64,000 nucleotides of DNA from Pseudomonas sp. GM79. GTDB lineage: Bacteria > Pseudomonadota > Gammaproteobacteria > Pseudomonadales > Pseudomonadaceae. This document shows, piece by piece, positions 53,466 through 62,695 of this stretch. The stretch lies in the NCBI RefSeq assembly GCF_000282495.1, contig NZ_AKJE01000047.1:32214-96213 (forward strand), in the 5' to 3' direction. How positions within the stretch are numbered: position 1 is the stretch's first letter; every line of letters starts with the position of its first letter. The translations under genes and the position numbers were made by a program. A model generated the notes under the pieces. The model did no database searches. It saw nothing but the letters and a program-made list of their open reading frames with translations, and was not told the DNA's origin.

Positions 53466-53599
53466 CTGTGGCGAGGGAGCTTGCTCCCGCTCGGCTGCGA
53501 AGCAGTCGTAAACCGGATGACACGGTATGTCTGACAAAACACGGTCGCCTGGGTTGGGGCCGCTGCGCAGCCCAGCGGGAGCAAGCTCCCTCGCCACAG
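53466..53599. repeat. Paired REP-like element, second family
   Basis: Inverted arms with cores gcgagggagcttgctcccgc and its complement enclose about 58 bp. Related to 62696-62816 and the single half at 4583. It lies between divergent genes, so promoters of both must lie close to or within its flanks. Confidence 0.8.
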
Positions 53600-53692
53600 G
53601 TTTTTGTCATGGCAGGCAGTGCGTAACCATTTATTTCATCTGGTAGGCTCGGCAGATTACGCCTTCAGTTCAATGCACAAAAGGTACAGTTG

Positions 53693-54658
53693 ATGACGAA
53701 CTCTCGCCGCGCCGTTTTCCTCGACCATCCGTCCCTGGACCTCGGCGATCTCGATCTCAACCCACTTCGCGAGTGCTTCAGCGACTTGCAGCTGTTCGCG
53801 CAGACAACGCCTGATCAGGTGATCGAACGCCTCAAAAGCGCCAGCGTCGCGATCAGCAACAAGATTGTGATCGACGCAGCGGCCATGGCGGCCAGCCCGG
53901 AATTGAAGCTGATCCTGATCACCGCCACCGGCACCAACAACGTCGACCTCGCCGCCGCCCGCGCCCACGGAATCACCGTTTGCAACTGCCAGGGTTACGG
54001 TACGCCGTCTGTGGCTCAGCATACGATCATGTTGTTGCTGAATCTGGCGACGCGCCTGGCCGATTATCAGAAGGCGGTCGCCGAAGGTCGCTGGCAACAG
54101 GCAAAACAGTTCTGCCTGCTGGACTATCCAATCGTCGAACTCGAAGGCAAAACCCTCGGCCTGCTTGGCCACGGTGAACTGGGCAGTGCCGTGGCGCGGT
54201 TGGCCGAGGCGTTCGGCATGCGCGTGATGCTGGGGCAGATTCCGGGGCGTCCTGCCCGACCGGATCGTTTGCCGCTGGATGAGCTGCTGCCGCAAATCGA
54301 CGCCCTGACCCTGCACTGCCCACTCAACGAACACACTCGCCACTTTATCGGCGCCCGCGAACTGGCCTCGATGAAACCCGGGGCCTTCGTGGTCAACACC
54401 GCGCGCGGTGGCTTGATTGACGAGCAAGCATTGGCCGATGCCCTGCGCAACGGTCATCTGGGCGGCGCGGCCACCGACGTGTTGAGCGTCGAACCACCCA
54501 CGGCGGGCAATCCGCTGCTGGCCCAGGATATTCCACGGCTGATCGTCACCCCGCACAACGCCTGGGGCAGTCGCGAGGCGCGGCAGCGAATCGTTGGCCA
54601 GTTGACCGAAAACGCCCGCGGCTACTTCAGCGGTCAAGCGCTGCGGGTCGTCAGTTGA
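53693..54658 (+). CDS. D-2-hydroxyacid dehydrogenase (glyoxylate/hydroxypyruvate reductase-like)
   Basis: The 321-residue NAD(P)-dependent enzyme has a Rossmann motif GHGELGSAVARLAEAFG (about 150-166), the conserved NTARGGLIDEQAL with the substrate-binding arginine, the glutamate segment SVEPPTAGNPLL, and catalytic histidine in TPHNAWGSREARQR. Start ATG 53693 follows a TTG codon and has aaaagg about 9 bp upstream. Probably reduces glyoxylate or hydroxypyruvate. The exact substrate is inferred. Confidence 0.9.
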   Translation: MTNSRRAVFLDHPSLDLGDLDLNPLRECFSDLQLFAQTTPDQVIERLKSASVAISNKIVIDAAAMAASPELKLILITATGTNNVDLAAARAHGITVCNCQGYGTPSVAQHTIMLLLNLATRLADYQKAVAEGRWQQAKQFCLLDYPIVELEGKTLGLLGHGELGSAVARLAEAFGMRVMLGQIPGRPARPDRLPLDELLPQIDALTLHCPLNEHTRHFIGARELASMKPGAFVVNTARGGLIDEQALADALRNGHLGGAATDVLSVEPPTAGNPLLAQDIPRLIVTPHNAWGSREARQRIVGQLTENARGYFSGQALRVVS

Positions 54659-54691
54659 TAAACTGCGGCACTTTTTTTCCAGGAGCAGAGT

Positions 54692-55690
54692 ATGGATCCG
54701 CGCAGTGAAGTACTGCTTCGTCAGGCCGAGTTATTCCAGGGTTCGGTGTTGCTGGCCGGTTTGCCCGCCGATGATTTGCTGGGCCGCTTGCCCGATGCCC
54801 ATGGTTGGTGCTGGCACGCCGGCGATCAAACAGCGCTGGACGCCCGTTTCGCCGAGCGCAGCCATTTCGGCGTGAATGCACCGGAGCGCGAGTTCGACAG
54901 TGCCGTGGTGTTTCTGCCCAAGTCCAAAGACCTGACCGACTACATCCTCAACGCCCTCGCCTCTCGTTTGGCTGGCCGTGAGTTGTACCTGGTGGGCGAA
55001 AAACGTAGTGGTATCGAAGGCGCGGCCAAGCAGTTGAACCCCTTCGGCAAACCCCGCAAGCTCGACAGCGCACGGCATTGCCAGCTCTGGCAAGTCACCG
55101 TGGCCAATGCACCAGAAGCCAAGTCACTGGAAAGCCTTGCACAGACCTACGAACTGCCACTGGCCGAAGGCCCATTGAAAGTCATCAGCCTGCCGGGCGT
55201 GTTCAGCCACGGTCGACTGGATCGCGGCAGCGCCCTGTTGCTGGAACATCTGGACAAACTGCCCAGCGGCCACTTGCTGGACTTCGGTTGCGGCGCGGGT
55301 GTGTTGGGGGCGGCGGTCAAGCGGCGTTATCCGCACAACCAGGTCACCCTGCTCGATGTGGATGCGTTTGCTGCTGCCAGCAGTCGCCTGACCCTGGCCG
55401 CCAACGGCCTGGACGCGGAGGTGATGACCGGTGACGGCATCGATGCCGCGCCCATGGGTTTGAGCGCGATTCTGAGCAACCCACCGTTCCATGTCGGCGT
55501 ACACACCGATTACTTCGCCACCGAGAACTTGCTGCGAAAAGCGGCTAAACATCTGAAAAACGGCGGCGAACTTCGGCTGGTAGCGAACAGCTTCCTGAAG
55601 TATCAACCGCTGATCGAAGAGCACTTGGGCGTATGTGCAATCAAGGCTGAAGGACAGGGTTTCCGAATCTACCGGGCCAAGCGCGGCTGA
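54692..55690 (+). CDS. rsmC: 16S rRNA (guanine-1207-N2)-methyltransferase
   Basis: The 332-residue two-domain methyltransferase has an inactive N-terminal methyltransferase-like half and a catalytic C-terminal half with SAM motif LDFGCGAGVLGAAV (about 188-201) and the NPPFH motif for N2-guanine methylation. It sits 33 bp after the dehydrogenase and has a good aggagcag ribosome site. Confidence 0.93.
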   Translation: MDPRSEVLLRQAELFQGSVLLAGLPADDLLGRLPDAHGWCWHAGDQTALDARFAERSHFGVNAPEREFDSAVVFLPKSKDLTDYILNALASRLAGRELYLVGEKRSGIEGAAKQLNPFGKPRKLDSARHCQLWQVTVANAPEAKSLESLAQTYELPLAEGPLKVISLPGVFSHGRLDRGSALLLEHLDKLPSGHLLDFGCGAGVLGAAVKRRYPHNQVTLLDVDAFAAASSRLTLAANGLDAEVMTGDGIDAAPMGLSAILSNPPFHVGVHTDYFATENLLRKAAKHLKNGGELRLVANSFLKYQPLIEEHLGVCAIKAEGQGFRIYRAKRG

Positions 55691-55736
55691 AAACACTTTC
55701 GAAAAACAGCGCTTGCCCCAGAGCGACGAAGATCCT

Positions 55737-55826
55737 TGTGGGAGCGTGGCTTGCCCGCGAAGAATGCACCGCGGTTTTTCAGGTATTACGCGTTATCGTT
55801 CTTCGCGGGCAAGCCACGCTCCCACA
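55737..55826. repeat. REPIN, variant core
   Basis: 28-bp perfect arms with the variant core gcgtggcttgcccgcgaag enclose 34 bp. It differs from the other REPINs (gcgggcttgctcgcgaag) by a few bases, so it is a distinct subfamily member. Confidence 0.88.
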
Positions 55827-55854
55827 GGTTCTGCAACCTGACTACCGACATTGG

Positions 55855-56099
55855 GGCTTGCCCAATCGGATTTGCCTAGGCAGAATCCGCTCCGTCCTAG
55901 GGGAGTAGTCTCCCACGAGCGCCATGCTCGTCCGGCATACGTCAACATACTTGGTCAAAAGACCATGGCGTATGCGACCCAAGCGTCCGCATCAGACGGA
56001 TCGCAGGGTTTGACAAGACCTATGACACGAACACCTTACCCGGGGCGGGAAGGCTGTACGTGTCATAGCCGTGTCGACCCGCCCCTTAGGAAAACCCTG
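55855..56099 (+). promoter_or_regulatory. Manganese (yybP-ykoY) riboswitch leader
   Basis: The leader before the UPF0016 gene contains the class hallmarks: ggggagtag (first metal loop region), caacatacttgg (second loop), and a ccgggg..ggaaggc tail. A 7-bp stem catacg/cgtatg encloses the second loop. Stems ctatgacacg/cgtgtcatag (56020-56029, 56059-56068) and ggggcggg/cccgcccc (56042-56049, 56078-56085) cannot form together. cagggttt (56004-56011) can pair with aaaccctg (56092-56099), the bases just before the start codon. Confidence 0.85.
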
Positions 56100-56687
56100 A
56101 TGATGTTGGACTCTCTACTCGTTCCCACCGCAATCGTTGCCTTGGCCGAAATCGGCGACAAGACGCAACTGCTCGCGCTCATTCTTGCCGCCCGCTTTCG
56201 CAAACCCTGGCCAATCATCGCCGGCATCGTCGCCGCGACCCTGGCCAACCATGCGGCCGCCGGCGCGGTAGGCGCCTGGTTCGGCAGTTTCTTCTCGAAT
56301 GCGACGTTGCACTGGATCCTCGCCGCGAGCTTTACCGCCACGGCCCTGTGGACGCTGGTGCCGGACAAGATGGACGAAGACGAAGCCAGCACCGCCCGCA
56401 AATTCGGGCCGTTCCTGACCACCCTGATTGCGTTCTTCCTCGCGGAAATGGGCGACAAGACCCAAGTCGCAACCGTGATGCTCGCTGCACAATACCCGGA
56501 CCTGTGGCTGGTGATCATCGGCACAACCGCCGGGATGTTGATTGCTAACGTGCCAGTGGTACTGGCAGGTAATTTTGCGGCAGACAAACTGCCCTTGACC
56601 CTGATCCGTCGCCTGGCGGCGTCGGCGTTCCTGATCCTGGCGATTGTTGCGGTGTACAAGGCGATGCAGAGCAGTGGGTGGGTTTGA
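56100..56687 (+). CDS. TMEM165/GDT1 (UPF0016) family manganese exporter
   Basis: The 195-residue inner-membrane protein has about six TM helices in two repeats, each with the metal-site motif E-x-G-D-K-T-Q (ALAEIGDKTQ near 16-25, FLAEMGDKTQ near 118). Bacterial homologues such as MneA export Mn2+. The Mn riboswitch in the leader supports that role. Either of two adjacent ATG codons (56100, 56103) may start. AGGA lies 8 bp upstream. The long frame before it covers the riboswitch and is not coding. Confidence 0.92.
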   Translation: MMLDSLLVPTAIVALAEIGDKTQLLALILAARFRKPWPIIAGIVAATLANHAAAGAVGAWFGSFFSNATLHWILAASFTATALWTLVPDKMDEDEASTARKFGPFLTTLIAFFLAEMGDKTQVATVMLAAQYPDLWLVIIGTTAGMLIANVPVVLAGNFAADKLPLTLIRRLAASAFLILAIVAVYKAMQSSGWV

Positions 56688-56717
56688 CGCGGTAGGTCGT
56701 TAGACCGCGTTATCGTT

Positions 56718-56814
56718 CTTCGCGAGCAAGCCCGCTCCCACATTTGATCTTCAGTGTTCACAAATAATGTGTTCACAGAAAATCCCCTGTGGGAGCGGGC
56801 TTGCCCGCGAAGGC
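56718..56814. repeat. REPIN, inverted partner of 60084-60180
   Basis: Arms of 25 bp with one mismatch enclose a centre (containing tgttcacaaataatgtgttc) that is nearly the reverse complement of the centre in the copy at 60084. The two copies differ at about three positions over 97 bp. Confidence 0.9.
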
Positions 56815-56838
56815 GTCAGCGGCATCAACACATATCTA

Positions 56839-57657
56839 TCAGGATTTCGATGCTTTCTCGTACAACGGCATCACCTTCGGAATCGCCGCCTGCAAGGCAG
56901 CAATCCGACTGGTCGACGCCGGGTGAGTGCTCAAGAATTCTGGCGGTGCGCCATTCGAGGCTTTGCTCATTTTGTTCCACAGGGTGATCGCGGCGTTCGG
57001 GTTGTAACCGGCACGGGCCGCCAATTCGAGGCCGATCAGGTCTGCCTCATTTTCATTCTCGCGACTGTTGGGCAAGGTCATGCCGTATTTCGCCACGGTG
57101 TCCGCCAGAGCCAGGCCACCCTCGCCCAGGCCGAACAACGCGCCAGCACCCTGCTTGGCCATTTCGATACCGTAGGCCTTGGACATCGCTTCGCGACCGT
57201 GCTCGCGCAAGGCGTGAGCGATTTCATGGCCGATGATGGCGGCGATTTCGTCGTCGGTGAGTTGCAAGGTGTCGATCAGCCCGGTGTAGAAAAAGATCTT
57301 GCCGCCAGGCCCGCAGGAGGCATTCAGCTCGTCGCTCTTGATCAGGTTCACTTCCCATTGCCACTGGGCCGAATCCGGACGGAACACCGGCGCCTGGGCA
57401 ATCAGGCGACTGGAGATCGCCTGGACGCGCTTGGCACTGTTACTGGTTTTGTCCAGCACGCCTTTGCTGCTCGCCTCCCCGACGGTCTTTTGATAAGACT
57501 GGGCGTACATCTGGTTGACCTCAGAGGTCGACAACATGCTGAACATGTATTGCTTGCGCTCAACGCCCACGGCCCCACCGCTAGTGGTGTTGACCGACTG
57601 ACAACCGGCGAGCAGCAGACCTGCGCTCAGTGCACACAAAACCAATGTCTTATTCAT
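56839..57657 (-). CDS. M48-family metalloprotease lipoprotein
   Basis: The 272-residue protein has a lipobox LLAGC (Cys19), the zinc motif HEIAH (GHEIAHALREHGREAMS) and a third ligand in ENEADLIGLE. It is like the BepA/LoiP type periplasmic proteases that act in outer-membrane quality control. The start ATG 57657 has a ggagc site. An upstream 46-codon extension is not family-like. Confidence 0.9.
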   Translation of the reverse strand: MNKTLVLCALSAGLLLAGCQSVNTTSGGAVGVERKQYMFSMLSTSEVNQMYAQSYQKTVGEASSKGVLDKTSNSAKRVQAISSRLIAQAPVFRPDSAQWQWEVNLIKSDELNASCGPGGKIFFYTGLIDTLQLTDDEIAAIIGHEIAHALREHGREAMSKAYGIEMAKQGAGALFGLGEGGLALADTVAKYGMTLPNSRENENEADLIGLELAARAGYNPNAAITLWNKMSKASNGAPPEFLSTHPASTSRIAALQAAIPKVMPLYEKASKS

Positions 57658-57931
57658 CAAGAAGCTCCCTGGAAACATGCCGCGTATCCTAGGTGGGGAT
57701 TTGTATCGGCGCCAGATACAACGGACGTGTAGCACGTACATTTCAGACAAAGCCCTTATCACCGTAGGAAAAATTTCACATAACAGCGCCCACAACGGCC
57801 GCTCACGGCCAGCAGTGATTCATTTGCGACATCCAGCACTCCAAAACAGCCAATTCGTCATGCATCGTTCATGACCTTCCAGCTTCCTGCCGATACAGCA
57901 CCGCAGACGTCCTCTTGCGTGCGGAGCACCC

Positions 57932-60073
57932 ATGAAATTCAAGTCGATCCAGTTTTCCGTTGCCGCCCTGGCCGGCGCCATTGTGCTCAGCGTCGTTGCA
58001 GCCCTGGTGCTGTATGCGCTGTTTTCCGGCGCCCGGACCCAAGACATGGTCCAGCAACGGACCCAGGCGCAGTTCGAACAAGTCATCGAACAGCGCCTGA
58101 CCTCGCTGGCGCAAACCCAGGTCAGCCAGATCCAGCGCGAACTCGAAGCACCGCTGCTGATCGCCGGTGGCCTGGTGCGGGTCAACGCGTTGATCGGTAC
58201 CCCGGGCGCCGATGGTCAGCCACAGTTAAGCCTGAGCCGTGAGCAACTGATCAACTTGATCAAGGAAAACGTGGCTCGCAACCCGAAAATTCTCGGCACC
58301 TACATCGGCTGGGAAAAAAACGCACTCGACCACAACGATGCGGCCTACATCGACACTCCAATAGTCGGTATCGACGCCAGCAACGGCCGTTTCCTGCCGT
58401 GGTGGTTCCGCAATGAAGACGGCAGCCTGGGCCTGGACAAACTGGTGGACGTCGACGACCAGAAAACCCTGTCCACCGGCGTGCGCGCCAGCGAGTACTA
58501 CCTGTGCTCCAAGGAAACCAAAAAATCTTGCGTGATCGATCCGGCGCCCTACAAGGTCGGCGACAAGATCGTCATGCTCGCTTCTTTCATTGAACCGATC
58601 ATGCTCAATGGCGTATTCCAGGGCATCGTCGGCGCCGACCTGTCAGTGAACTTCATCCAGGAAATGCTCCTGGGGGCGAATCAGAAACTGTACAGCGGCG
58701 CCGGTGAAATGGCCCTGATCGGCGGTAACGGCCGGATCGTCGCCTACACCAAAGACCCCAGCAAATTCGGCGAGAAAGTCAGCGACATTCTCGACAGCAA
58801 GCAGATTGCCAACATGGCCAATCTCAAGCGCGGCGAAGTCACTTACACCGTCGACAAGGCCCAGGGCCGGATCGAGCTGTACCTGCCCTTCGGCATCGGC
58901 CAGACCGACGCCCGCTGGACCTTGATGCTGCAGCTGCCACTGAATGCGGTGATGGCGGACCTGCAAAAGCTTCAGGGTGATCTGGACGCACAGCGCAAAT
59001 CCGACACCTTTGGCATGGCCATGGTCGGCCTGTTGATCGCCGGTATCGGTTTGTTGGTGATCTGGCTGGTGGGCCACGGCATTGCTCGCCCGCTCAAGCA
59101 AATGGTGGCGATGCTCGACGATATCGCCCAGGGCGAAGGCGACCTGACCCGTCGCCTGACCAGTGACCGCGCCGACGAATTGGGCTCGATCGCCAAAGGC
59201 TTCAACACTTTCCTCGCCAAGTTGCAGGCGATGATCACGCAAGTGGTGACGTCGGTGCAGAGCGTCAGTGATTCCTCGGAACACACCGCCGACATCGCCA
59301 TCCGCACCAACATTGGTGTGCACAAACAAATGGCCGAGATCGATCAGGTCGCGACCGCCGTGCATGAAATGACCGCCACCGCCCAGGATGTCGCGCGCAA
59401 TGCGACCCAGGCCGCGCAAGCCGCCAGCCATGCGGATCAGGCAGCGGCGCAAGGCATGCAAATCGTCCGGGATACGTCGAATTCGATTGGCGTTTTGGCG
59501 GTGGAAATCGGCAAAGCCGTCGGCGTGGTGCAGACCCTGGCCAAGGACAGCGAAAACATCAACGCGATCCTGACGGCCATCCGCGGCATCGCCGAGCAGA
59601 CCAATCTATTGGCCTTGAACGCGGCCATCGAAGCCGCCCGTGCCGGTGAGCAGGGTCGTGGGTTTGCAGTGGTGGCCGATGAAGTGCGCAACCTGGCGCA
59701 GAAAACCCAGAAGGCCACTGAGGAAATCCAGACCATGATCCAGCACCTGCAGCAAGGCACCCGCGATGTGGTGCGGGTCATGGAAGACAGCCAGAACCGC
59801 ACTGACGAAAGTGTGCAGCACGCGGCGAAAGCGGCCGAGGCGCTGGAAACCATTACCCAGGCGGTGTCGGTGATCAACGACATGAACACCCAGATCGCCA
59901 GCGCCGCCGAGGAACAGAGCGCGGTGGCGGACGACATCAACCGTAACGTGATCAACATCGGGCAAGTGGCCAATGAAGTGGCCGGCGGAGCGGATGAATC
60001 GAGTGCGGCCAGTGCGGATTTGACCAAGTTGGCGGAACAGCAGCGGCGGTTGATCAATCAGTTCAAGGTTTGA
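57932..60073 (+). CDS. Methyl-accepting chemotaxis protein with dCache sensor
   Basis: The 713-residue receptor has TM1 at about 10-32, a periplasmic double-Cache domain (about 35-340), TM2 at about 355-377, a HAMP domain (about 378-430) and a cytoplasmic signalling hairpin tipped by EQTNLLALNAAIEAARAGEQGRGFAVVADEVR-like sequence. Ligand unknown. Many dCache receptors of Pseudomonas sense amino acids or organic acids. No pentapeptide tether for CheR is visible (C-terminus RRLINQFKV). Confidence 0.94.
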   Translation: MKFKSIQFSVAALAGAIVLSVVAALVLYALFSGARTQDMVQQRTQAQFEQVIEQRLTSLAQTQVSQIQRELEAPLLIAGGLVRVNALIGTPGADGQPQLSLSREQLINLIKENVARNPKILGTYIGWEKNALDHNDAAYIDTPIVGIDASNGRFLPWWFRNEDGSLGLDKLVDVDDQKTLSTGVRASEYYLCSKETKKSCVIDPAPYKVGDKIVMLASFIEPIMLNGVFQGIVGADLSVNFIQEMLLGANQKLYSGAGEMALIGGNGRIVAYTKDPSKFGEKVSDILDSKQIANMANLKRGEVTYTVDKAQGRIELYLPFGIGQTDARWTLMLQLPLNAVMADLQKLQGDLDAQRKSDTFGMAMVGLLIAGIGLLVIWLVGHGIARPLKQMVAMLDDIAQGEGDLTRRLTSDRADELGSIAKGFNTFLAKLQAMITQVVTSVQSVSDSSEHTADIAIRTNIGVHKQMAEIDQVATAVHEMTATAQDVARNATQAAQAASHADQAAAQGMQIVRDTSNSIGVLAVEIGKAVGVVQTLAKDSENINAILTAIRGIAEQTNLLALNAAIEAARAGEQGRGFAVVADEVRNLAQKTQKATEEIQTMIQHLQQGTRDVVRVMEDSQNRTDESVQHAAKAAEALETITQAVSVINDMNTQIASAAEEQSAVADDINRNVINIGQVANEVAGGADESSAASADLTKLAEQQRRLINQFKV

Positions 60074-60083
60074 TCAAAGGGCC

Positions 60084-60180
60084 CCTTCGCGAGCAAGCCC
60101 GCTCCCACAGGGATTTTCTGTGAACACACTATTTGTGAACACTGAAGATCAAATGTGGGAGCGGGCTTGCTCGCGAAGGC
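60084..60180. repeat. REPIN, inverted partner of 56718-56814
   Basis: 26-bp perfect arms enclose a centre with tgaacacactatttgtgaac. Its loop is the reverse complement of the one at 56718. Both are followed on the plus strand by cgtcagc. Confidence 0.9.
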
Positions 60181-60198
60181 GTCAGCACAGACAACTCA

Positions 60199-60822
60199 TC
60201 AACCCGGAGTCAAACACTCCGGCCCATTAAGCTTCGGATCATTCACTAGATTCGCCAGCACCCGCTCGCGCAACGCCGCGGGCTCACTGGCCAGCAACGC
60301 CTGCAAGGCATGCAACGGCGTTTCGGGGTCGAGCCAGGCTTGCTGCCCCGCCGCATCGAGAATCAACGGGCGACGCTGACTCGAGGCCGGCTGGGTGATC
60401 ACCGCCGTACTCAACCACACCTGCTCCTGCACCGGATACGCCTCCCAGATCGCCGCGAAGAACAGCGCCGAGCCCTCCCCCGGGGTCAGCCAGTACGGAC
60501 GTTTGCGGGTAGTGCCGCGCCATTCATAGAAACCATTGGCTGGTAGCAGGCAACGACGCAGGCGCAAGGCTTCGCGAAACATCGGCTGTTCGGCAACGGT
60601 TTCGGCGCGGGCATGGGCCGGGGTGCGGGACAGGTCGGTCAGCCACGGCGGCGTCAGACCCCAGCGGGCGCGGGCCAACTCACGTTGCCCGTCTGCGCCG
60701 GCACGCAGCATTAACACCGAATCGTTGGGGGAGATATTCCACTGGGCCTGCTGATCGGCGGGGAATCCGGGCAGGGCCGCGAAGGCGGGGTTCCAGCGAA
60801 ACAGGGCATAACGTCCACACAT
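60199..60822 (-). CDS. SOS response-associated peptidase (YedK/HMCES, SRAP domain)
   Basis: The 207-residue SRAP protein is predicted to form a stable thiazolidine link with abasic sites in single-stranded DNA via Cys2 (MCGRYALF). Conserved NISPND and the ANGFYEW motif are present. It is probably protective during replication. It is followed within 40 bp by no co-directional downstream gene. Confidence 0.93.
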   Translation of the reverse strand: MCGRYALFRWNPAFAALPGFPADQQAQWNISPNDSVLMLRAGADGQRELARARWGLTPPWLTDLSRTPAHARAETVAEQPMFREALRLRRCLLPANGFYEWRGTTRKRPYWLTPGEGSALFFAAIWEAYPVQEQVWLSTAVITQPASSQRRPLILDAAGQQAWLDPETPLHALQALLASEPAALRERVLANLVNDPKLNGPECLTPG

Positions 60823-60857
60823 GGGGCAATACGACTCTTGATCAAACGAACGTCAGC

Positions 60858-61118
60858 CTAACAGACCAGCGTGCCGGGAAAACTCTCCGGTTCATCGCCG
60901 GACAGCGGCAGCGCGGCATTGTACGCGGTGATCAGCTCCCGGGCGTATTCGGCCTGGTCGTTATCGACCGATAAACCCAACAGGCCGAATATCGGCAATT
61001 CCCCGGTGCCGCCGATCAAATCCCGGCCTGCCAGATGCGCCTCGATACCCTCACTGGCGAGCATGCTTTGAAGCAGTTCGCCTTCCATCAGGTTTTCCGG
61101 TTCGTAGATGCGCTGCAT
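60858..61118 (-). CDS. DUF2007 small signal-transducing-like protein
   Basis: The 86-residue protein starts MQRIYEPENLMEGELL and contains a conserved AHLAGRDLIGG. DUF2007 is a PII-like or ferredoxin-like fold without known function. It follows the CPXCG gene by 6 bp, so they form an operon. Confidence 0.88.
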   Translation of the reverse strand: MQRIYEPENLMEGELLQSMLASEGIEAHLAGRDLIGGTGELPIFGLLGLSVDNDQAEYARELITAYNAALPLSGDEPESFPGTLVC

Positions 61119-61124
61119 AGACCC

Positions 61125-61307
61125 TCACTCGTTTTCGCTGTGAACTTCGAGCAACCATTCATGACCGTCTGTCTGCAAGACAAAAGTAATGGGACGGCAA
61201 CACACAGGACAATCTTCGATATAGGTCTGATCGCCACCGGACAAATCCAGAACCGCCTCGGATTCTTCACCGCAATACGGGCATTCATAGCGCTCTGTTT
61301 CCAGCAT
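61125..61307 (-). CDS. CPXCG motif-containing cysteine-rich protein
   Basis: The 60-residue protein has CPYCGEE near residue 9 and CPVCCRP near 34, two zinc-ribbon knuckles. Conserved but uncharacterised in gammaproteobacteria. First gene of the two-gene operon with the DUF2007 gene. Confidence 0.9.
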   Translation of the reverse strand: MLETERYECPYCGEESEAVLDLSGGDQTYIEDCPVCCRPITFVLQTDGHEWLLEVHSENE

Positions 61308-61446
61308 CGCGGTCTCCCAAGTGACTTGTGCGTATAATCGCCGGTCTATTTGCAGGGCTATTTTCGTCTGGCTAACTTTTCAGACCGTGCCCCGTTGGTT
61401 TTCGATCAAAACCTTTACTTACCCTAGCCGTTTCTAACAAGAGAGC

Positions 61447-62613
61447 ATGATGGGCGAATTCGATGCCATCCGACCTTACGACGACAGCGAAGTCCCGGCA
61501 GTGCTGAACCGGCTGCTCGGCGACAAGGCGTTTCTAGATATCCTCATCCACTTCCGCTTCCCGCGCTATGCCGGTGCCTTCGGCTGGATGCTCAAACCTC
61601 TTATAGCGCATCGGCTGCGCCGTGAGTTCGCCGACGTCAACTCGGTGGCCACCTTGCAGGACAAAGTCGAGTTTTACGTCGACCACACCATCGAGCGTGC
61701 CACGGACGGTGTGACGTACACCGGCGTGGAGCAATTCAAGTCCGGCAGCGCCTACCTGTTCATCGCCAACCACCGCGACATCGTGATGGACCCGGCCTTC
61801 GTCAACTACGCCGTGTACCACGCCGGCCTGCCTACCCCGCGCATTGCCATTGGCGACAACTTGCTGCAAAAGCCTTTTGTCAGCGATTTGATGCGCCTGA
61901 ACAAGAGCTTCATCGTGCACCGCTCGATCACCGGTCGCCGGGAAAAAATGGCGGCGTATCAGCTGTTGTCGGCGTACATCAACCACTCGATCCGCAACGA
62001 CTGCGCCTCGATCTGGATCGCCCAGGCTGAAGGCCGGGCCAAAGACGGCGACGACCGTACCGAGTCGGCGATCCTCAAGATGTTCCACATGAGCCGCAAG
62101 GACGAGCCGTTCGGCGAAGTCATCCGCTCGCTGAACCTCACCCCGGTGTCGATCAGCTACGAATACGACCCGTGCGACCAGGCCAAGGCGCGCGAACTGT
62201 ACATCCGCGCCACCACCGGCAGCTACACCAAGGTGCCGGGCGAGGATGACGTGAGCATCGCCAAAGGTATCACCGGTTACAAAGGCCGGGTCCATGTGAA
62301 CTTCGCCGCGCCGATCACCGAATTGTTCGAAGATACCAAGCAATTGGCGATCGAAATGGACAAGCAGATTCTTGGTGGTTACCGGTTGTTCCCGGTGCAC
62401 TACCTGGCCTATGCGCAGTGGAAGGACGCCGACCCGCAATTGCCGGTGCCGAAAGCGGCCGAGGTGTTTGCGGCGGACGAACTGGCCAAGGCTCAGGAAG
62501 AATGGCAGCGCCGGCTGGAGGCTTGCCCTGAGGAGCATCGTCCGTTCCTGGTGCTGCAATATGCGACGCCGGTGCGCAATCAGTATCGGGTCAAGGCCGG
62601 GTTGCCGCTTTAA
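61447..62613 (+). CDS. PlsC-like acyltransferase
   Basis: The 388-residue protein has the acyltransferase box HX4D (NHRDIVMD, near residue 112) and further conserved blocks (SFIVHRSITGRRE, WIAQAEGRAKDGDDRTE). It may acylate a glycerophosphate or a lipid-linked glycan. Length and C-terminal extension are larger than PlsC of E. coli (245 aa). The exact substrate is unknown. Alternative start at 61450. Confidence 0.85.
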   Translation: MMGEFDAIRPYDDSEVPAVLNRLLGDKAFLDILIHFRFPRYAGAFGWMLKPLIAHRLRREFADVNSVATLQDKVEFYVDHTIERATDGVTYTGVEQFKSGSAYLFIANHRDIVMDPAFVNYAVYHAGLPTPRIAIGDNLLQKPFVSDLMRLNKSFIVHRSITGRREKMAAYQLLSAYINHSIRNDCASIWIAQAEGRAKDGDDRTESAILKMFHMSRKDEPFGEVIRSLNLTPVSISYEYDPCDQAKARELYIRATTGSYTKVPGEDDVSIAKGITGYKGRVHVNFAAPITELFEDTKQLAIEMDKQILGGYRLFPVHYLAYAQWKDADPQLPVPKAAEVFAADELAKAQEEWQRRLEACPEEHRPFLVLQYATPVRNQYRVKAGLPL

Positions 62614-62634
62614 GCGATTTTGGCTGGATATGAC

Positions 62635-62659
62635 AACGGCGCCTTCGGGCGCCGTTTTT
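62635..62659 (+). terminator. Terminator after the acyltransferase gene
   Basis: The stem aacggcgcc/ggcgccgtt with a TTCG-like loop is followed by five T residues. Confidence 0.88.
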
Positions 62660-62695
62660 GTTTGTCTTGATGCGACAGGACAGTCAGGCACTGTA

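Noticed and set aside
55851..56099. In-frame extension of the UPF0016 gene by 83 codons
   Set aside because: The extension covers the Mn riboswitch. The translated sequence has no membrane character, while the ATG at 56100 has a suitable ribosome site.
35885..60180. Regularly seen repeats of about 25-30 bp suggesting a CRISPR array
   Set aside because: The repeats are dispersed singly or as inverted pairs between genes, not tandem with even spacers, and no cas gene is present. They are REP/REPIN elements.
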